DNA of 64,000 nucleotides from Variovorax sp. CF079 (GTDB taxonomy: Bacteria > Pseudomonadota > Gammaproteobacteria > Burkholderiales > Burkholderiaceae_C), in the NCBI RefSeq assembly GCF_900101545.1, contig NZ_FMZU01000003.1, forward strand, positions 186,001-250,000, read 5' to 3'. Made by a program: the position numbers and the translations under genes. Shown here in pieces: positions 61,008 through 64,000 of the stretch (positions are counted from its first letter, which is position 1; each line of letters opens with the position of its first letter). The notes under the pieces were generated by a model. That model saw only the letters and a list, made by a program, of their open reading frames with translations, had not been told where the DNA came from and did no database searches.

Positions 61008-61913
61008 CTCGAGTTCGCTCCTGGGCGGCCGGACTGCCGGTTCAACCATTGCTGTAAGGACTGCGAAGTACCAGAGTTCTTCCACTCCTCCAGTACTTCG
61101 TTGGTAATAGGAGAGGCAATTGGTCCGACAACGGGCACACGCTCCGCCAAAGTGCCAGTAACGGTGAGAGCAGTGTCAACGATGAGCTTGCCTGGATCGG
61201 GTCTTAAGAGCTGCTCTACTGCTGTTGCACCAAAGTTGATGGCAATAGCCCCGACAGCAGTAGCACCTGTAACTGGTTGATGAGGTCCAGGGACCGCTGA
61301 CGCAGCCGTTGCCGCAGCACCGATGACCCCTGCTTGACGCCCAAGCCTTTCTGCACCTCCTGCGATCTCTTGCCGCATCTCAGGCGAAACTAGGCTGCCT
61401 GCAGGTTGCGTGTTTCCCAGCCCTGCCGCACTGTTGTAGTCGCCCATTTGCGAACCGTGCAGTCGGCGCATCCGGTGGATTGATCGGAGCAGTTCCGCCC
61501 CGGCTCGGCGTGTAGGGTGTCCACGGCGGCACGCCATTGGTGCCGCCACCAGTGGTCGTGCTCGAGACGATGTATTGCTGGATTTCCCAGTCCGGTCGTG
61601 CCACCACCTCGATGACTTGCGTCGTACCCGGCACTGCCCGCACGGATAATCCCGGATCGGCGTTGTAGCCGGGCTGCGTTGCCACATCCCAGTGCTCCAA
61701 TGTGTTGGCCGAGACGCCTCGATTCTTGTTGCCGCTCAATCGCATCTGCTCCTCGATCTGCTCAGGTGATGCTTGGGGAGGCGCGTCAGCACGTTTGAAG
61801 GCCGCTGCCAGCTCGAAACCAAGCCGGGCCTCCGTCCAACTCTGCGGAAAAAAGGTAGAGGGTTTTGCTCTTGTCAACCCACTGCCCCGATGCATTCTGA
61901 CCTCGGTATTCAA
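61004..61913 (-). pseudogene. Orphan CDI-type toxin module with frame change
   Basis: Two frames together look like one C-terminal toxin module. The first part (61913 to about 61450) contains KPSTFFPQSWTEARLGFELA, reminiscent of EndoU-like toxin tails. The second frame (about 61440 to 61004) has a hydrophobic helix-rich end (TGATAVGAIAINFGATAVEQ, then WLNRQSGR). The switch at about 61440 is a frameshift or sequence error. No secretion domain is attached. Confidence 0.55.
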
Positions 61914-62272
61914 CCAATGCCAAGCACGCGGCTGATCAAGTCTGGCCTAGTAGCGCGGCTCATTTGAATCCAATAGAAATGCATCTGATCTCGAGCCCGC
62001 TTGTTTCGGAGGAACCACTCCTTTGCTTGAACTAGATCTCTTGGCTCCAAGGAGTCTTGCTCTTCCATCGAAGCCAACAATAGCAAGGCGAGCGCGCTAC
62101 GACATTCATCGTTCAAATTGCCGAGCACCAAAAGATTCAACATCTCGTGAATCCTTTTTGGATCTGCAAGTTCAAACTCCCAGTCCTGCTCTCGTCCTGT
62201 CGCAGGCAGCTTCAGCAATCGATTGATCTCAGCCACTGCACGCGCAGTGGCCCCATAGAATTCATGTGACAT
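61910..62272 (-). CDS. Putative immunity protein of the CdiA-like toxin
   Basis: A 120-residue acidic-helical protein (MSHEFYGATARAVAEINRLL, LLVLGNLNDECRSALALLLL). Its ATG lies 1 nt after the stop of the CdiA-like frame (62274) in the classic cdiA-cdiI arrangement, and its end overlaps the orphan toxin module. No family recognised; immunity role from position. Confidence 0.6.
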   Translation of the reverse strand: MSHEFYGATARAVAEINRLLKLPATGREQDWEFELADPKRIHEMLNLLVLGNLNDECRSALALLLLASMEEQDSLEPRDLVQAKEWFLRNKRARDQMHFYWIQMSRATRPDLISRVLGIG

Positions 62273-62273
62273 T

Positions 62274-64000
62274 TTAGAGCTCCGGATACGCCGTTTTGAC
62301 GCCGCCTCTGCCTGGAACTATCCTGACCGAGGAGGCTGGTGCATAGGTTCCGTCGGGCATGATCACGCGTGCAGGAAACCCGCTGGGCAATGGGATGGAG
62401 ATAGCGCCGTTTGACAAGTTGCTGAGATTCTCTTGGATGAGATGAGCCGCTGCTTGATCGTCTAAAAACTGACCTGTAGGTGTTCCTGACCCGGCAGCTC
62501 GTTTTGTCAGGAATTCAGTTTGCCCTTGGCCATGAGTATCGAAGGTGTGGCCGAATTTAGCTCGCGTCAGAGCAATCGGCCCCGTGCTTTCTCCTGGTTT
62601 TTTGCCCCCCCAATGCTCATCCCCACCACCCCGGCCGCCTGCAGCGATCCGGTGATCGCCGCGCCCACCAAGTCGCGGATGCTGGCTGCTTCCTGCCGCG
62701 TGCCCAGCGTGTTGTACAGCCTCGTCATGTCCTCGATCTGCCGGCCCAGCAGATCGCCCACCAGCGCCTTCTTGTCGGCGGTGTCGGCGTACTCGTAGGC
62801 GACTATGAGATTTGGTCAAGCTCAAGTTCGCGCTGTTGGCCAGCGCCATGCATTGACTCAGGTCTCCCCCACTGCCGCAGGCACTGTCCATGCGCTGTGC
62901 CTGCTTGTCGGCGTCACGTGCCATCTCCTCGCGCAACTGTGCGATGTCGCAGGTCCCGCCCGTGCCGCTGGAGCAGGCTCGCAAGTCGCTCATCAGCTTG
63001 GCCGAGCCGCGCAAGCTCAACGCATTGTTTGCGGCAGCGTTGGCGCCTGCAGCAGCAGCAATGTTGATCTCGGCAGCGTCCAGTCCGGCGAACGCGCCGG
63101 CAATGCCGGCGAACATCTGAGCCATTTCGACAGCACCAGGTCTGAGATTGTCGAACTCGTCGCGCCCGTACGCGTTGCCGCTGATTTCTCCAATCACCGC
63201 GCCGATCGCGCCGGCGCCGCAACCGGACGAGTTGTCCGCTTTGCCGGCGCCAACAGCGCAACCGGCAATGGCATGGGCAATCTTGTTGGTGAAGTCATGC
63301 AACGTGCCAATGGCGGTGAGGGTTCCGATCGCATTGGCAGTTTGGGCCGCCACCGTGTCGAGCAGCGCGTTCTTTAAGCCCTGCTTCAGGTTCTCCTCGG
63401 CTGCCGCCATTGATGGCCGTGCCAATCACGGCTCTCGCCGCGCCGGCGGTAAGGTTCTGGCCCAGCTGGGTCATGAAGCCCTGCGCACCACCGCCGGCCG
63501 TCGGCAAGCCGGTCGGATCGAGGTTCAGCCCGCCCAGCGCCCCGCCCGTGACGATGGCCGTCAGCAGGTTCTTGACGCTGGCGCTCGATCCCAGATCGTT
63601 CAGCGTCGCGCCAATGTCGAACTGGTTGTTGATCAGCGCCACGGCCGCCTGGCTGGCCAGTGCCGCGAGGCCGGCGGTGACGGCGCCTCCAACGACGGCG
63701 CCGACGGTGCTGCCCGCCGCGAAGACCGCCCCCTCCACCACGATCCCCTGCCCCGTGGCCACAGCTGCAGCCTCGCCCGCAGTGGCGCCGGCGCCCGATG
63801 CCGCCCCGGCCGTGAAGTACGCCACCACCAGCGTCACGATGGCCGCCCCCTCGGGCGTGAGCCCCTGCTGCTCATGGTTCCAGTTCTTGTGCGCCTCCTA
63901 GACCTTGACCCAGTCGATCTTGCCTTGCAGCTTCGGATCGTTGTTGAGTTGCTCCACCCAGCCCATGCCCGGCTGCTTGGCGAGCTGTTCGACGCTGTCC
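62274..64000 (-). pseudogene. CdiA/hemagglutinin C-terminal region, broken
   Basis: Reading leftwards from the edge: WVEQLNNDPKLQGKIDWVKV, then an in-frame TAG (63900-63898), then EAHKNWNHEQQGLTPEGAA, a standard CdiA segment. The frame changes near 63405, between VIGTAING and AAEENLKQGL, again near 62815, and back near 62590, so the central text is split among frames. The end (FGHTFDTHGQGQTEFLTKR, then GQFLDDQAAAHLIQEN) looks like a toxin domain, followed by its putative immunity gene. As read the gene is non-functional, unless several errors exist. Confidence 0.68.

Overview
The window is high-GC DNA with tightly packed, often 4-nt-overlapping genes, and frequent GTG starts. Gene content and style (DUF1302/DUF1329 proteins, CaiB-type CoA transferases, a GC-rich intergenic hairpin like those common in Comamonadaceae) suggest a betaproteobacterium of the order Burkholderiales. 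No rRNA, tRNA or housekeeping gene is present to fix the genus. About 52 kb is one catabolic island; the last 10 kb is a degenerate accessory region.

Layout of the island: (1) minus 1-4385: thiolase start, OB-fold partner, SDR, crotonase, acyl-CoA ligase, crotonase. (2) plus 4528-13475, divergent from (1): MaoC-like protein, CaiB CoA transferase, crotonase, a two-subunit acyl-CoA dehydrogenase, crotonase, 2,4-dienoyl-CoA-reductase-type SDR, SDR, second ligase. (3) minus 13495-21647: an envelope module of DUF1302 outer-membrane protein, DUF1329 protein, YCF48-type beta-propeller, RND/MMPL transporter and MFS transporter; a second paralogous MFS gene and an XRE-MarR fusion regulator follow. (4) minus 24144-27746: SDR, LuxE-like and LuxC-like genes (acid activation and acyl reduction). 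(5) minus 27951-37053: small protein, CaiB, ferredoxin reductase, [2Fe-2S] ferredoxin, amidohydrolase, nitronate-monooxygenase-like flavoprotein, Old Yellow Enzyme, three crotonases. (6) plus 37765-40616: cytochrome P450 and GMC alcohol oxidoreductase. (7) minus 40638-46714: Rieske oxygenase, KstD-like FAD dehydrogenase, and a 2-oxoacid dehydrogenase with E1alpha, E1beta and a split E2. (8) minus 46850-50999: three SDR-fold proteins (one catalytically degenerate), a SnoaL-like protein and a thiolase; a class C serine hydrolase diverges at 51205, followed by an IclR regulator.

Taken together the genes describe uptake of a hydrophobic substrate, oxygenase attack (P450 with its own redox chain, Rieske protein), alcohol and ring desaturation steps, CoA activation or CoA transfer, and beta-oxidation-like degradation with unusual, probably ring-adapted enzymes. 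The overall set resembles clusters for steroids, terpenoids or other alicyclic compounds; the substrate cannot be named from sequence.

The most interesting signal is regulatory. An inverted repeat GAAC-N3-GTTC or a close variant lies in nearly every promoter region of the island (4478, 21735, 27793, 37081, 37611/37630, 37716, 46783, 51066), suggesting one (TetR-type, inferred) repressor for the whole island, not itself encoded here. A second operator, TTGATAT-N8-ATATCA, occurs before the XRE-MarR regulator gene and before the SDR-luxEC operon, suggesting an additional dedicated switch.

From 53320 onward coding is sparse: an orphan region with a (AGGCGC)7 tandem repeat, a zinc-ribbon/cyclase/ATPase/TPR protein, insertion-sequence debris, a truncated carboxymuconolactone-decarboxylase-like fragment, and a contact-dependent-inhibition (CdiA/hemagglutinin) locus read on the minus strand. 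The CdiA gene is broken by a nonsense codon and several frame changes, while its small downstream partner genes remain open.
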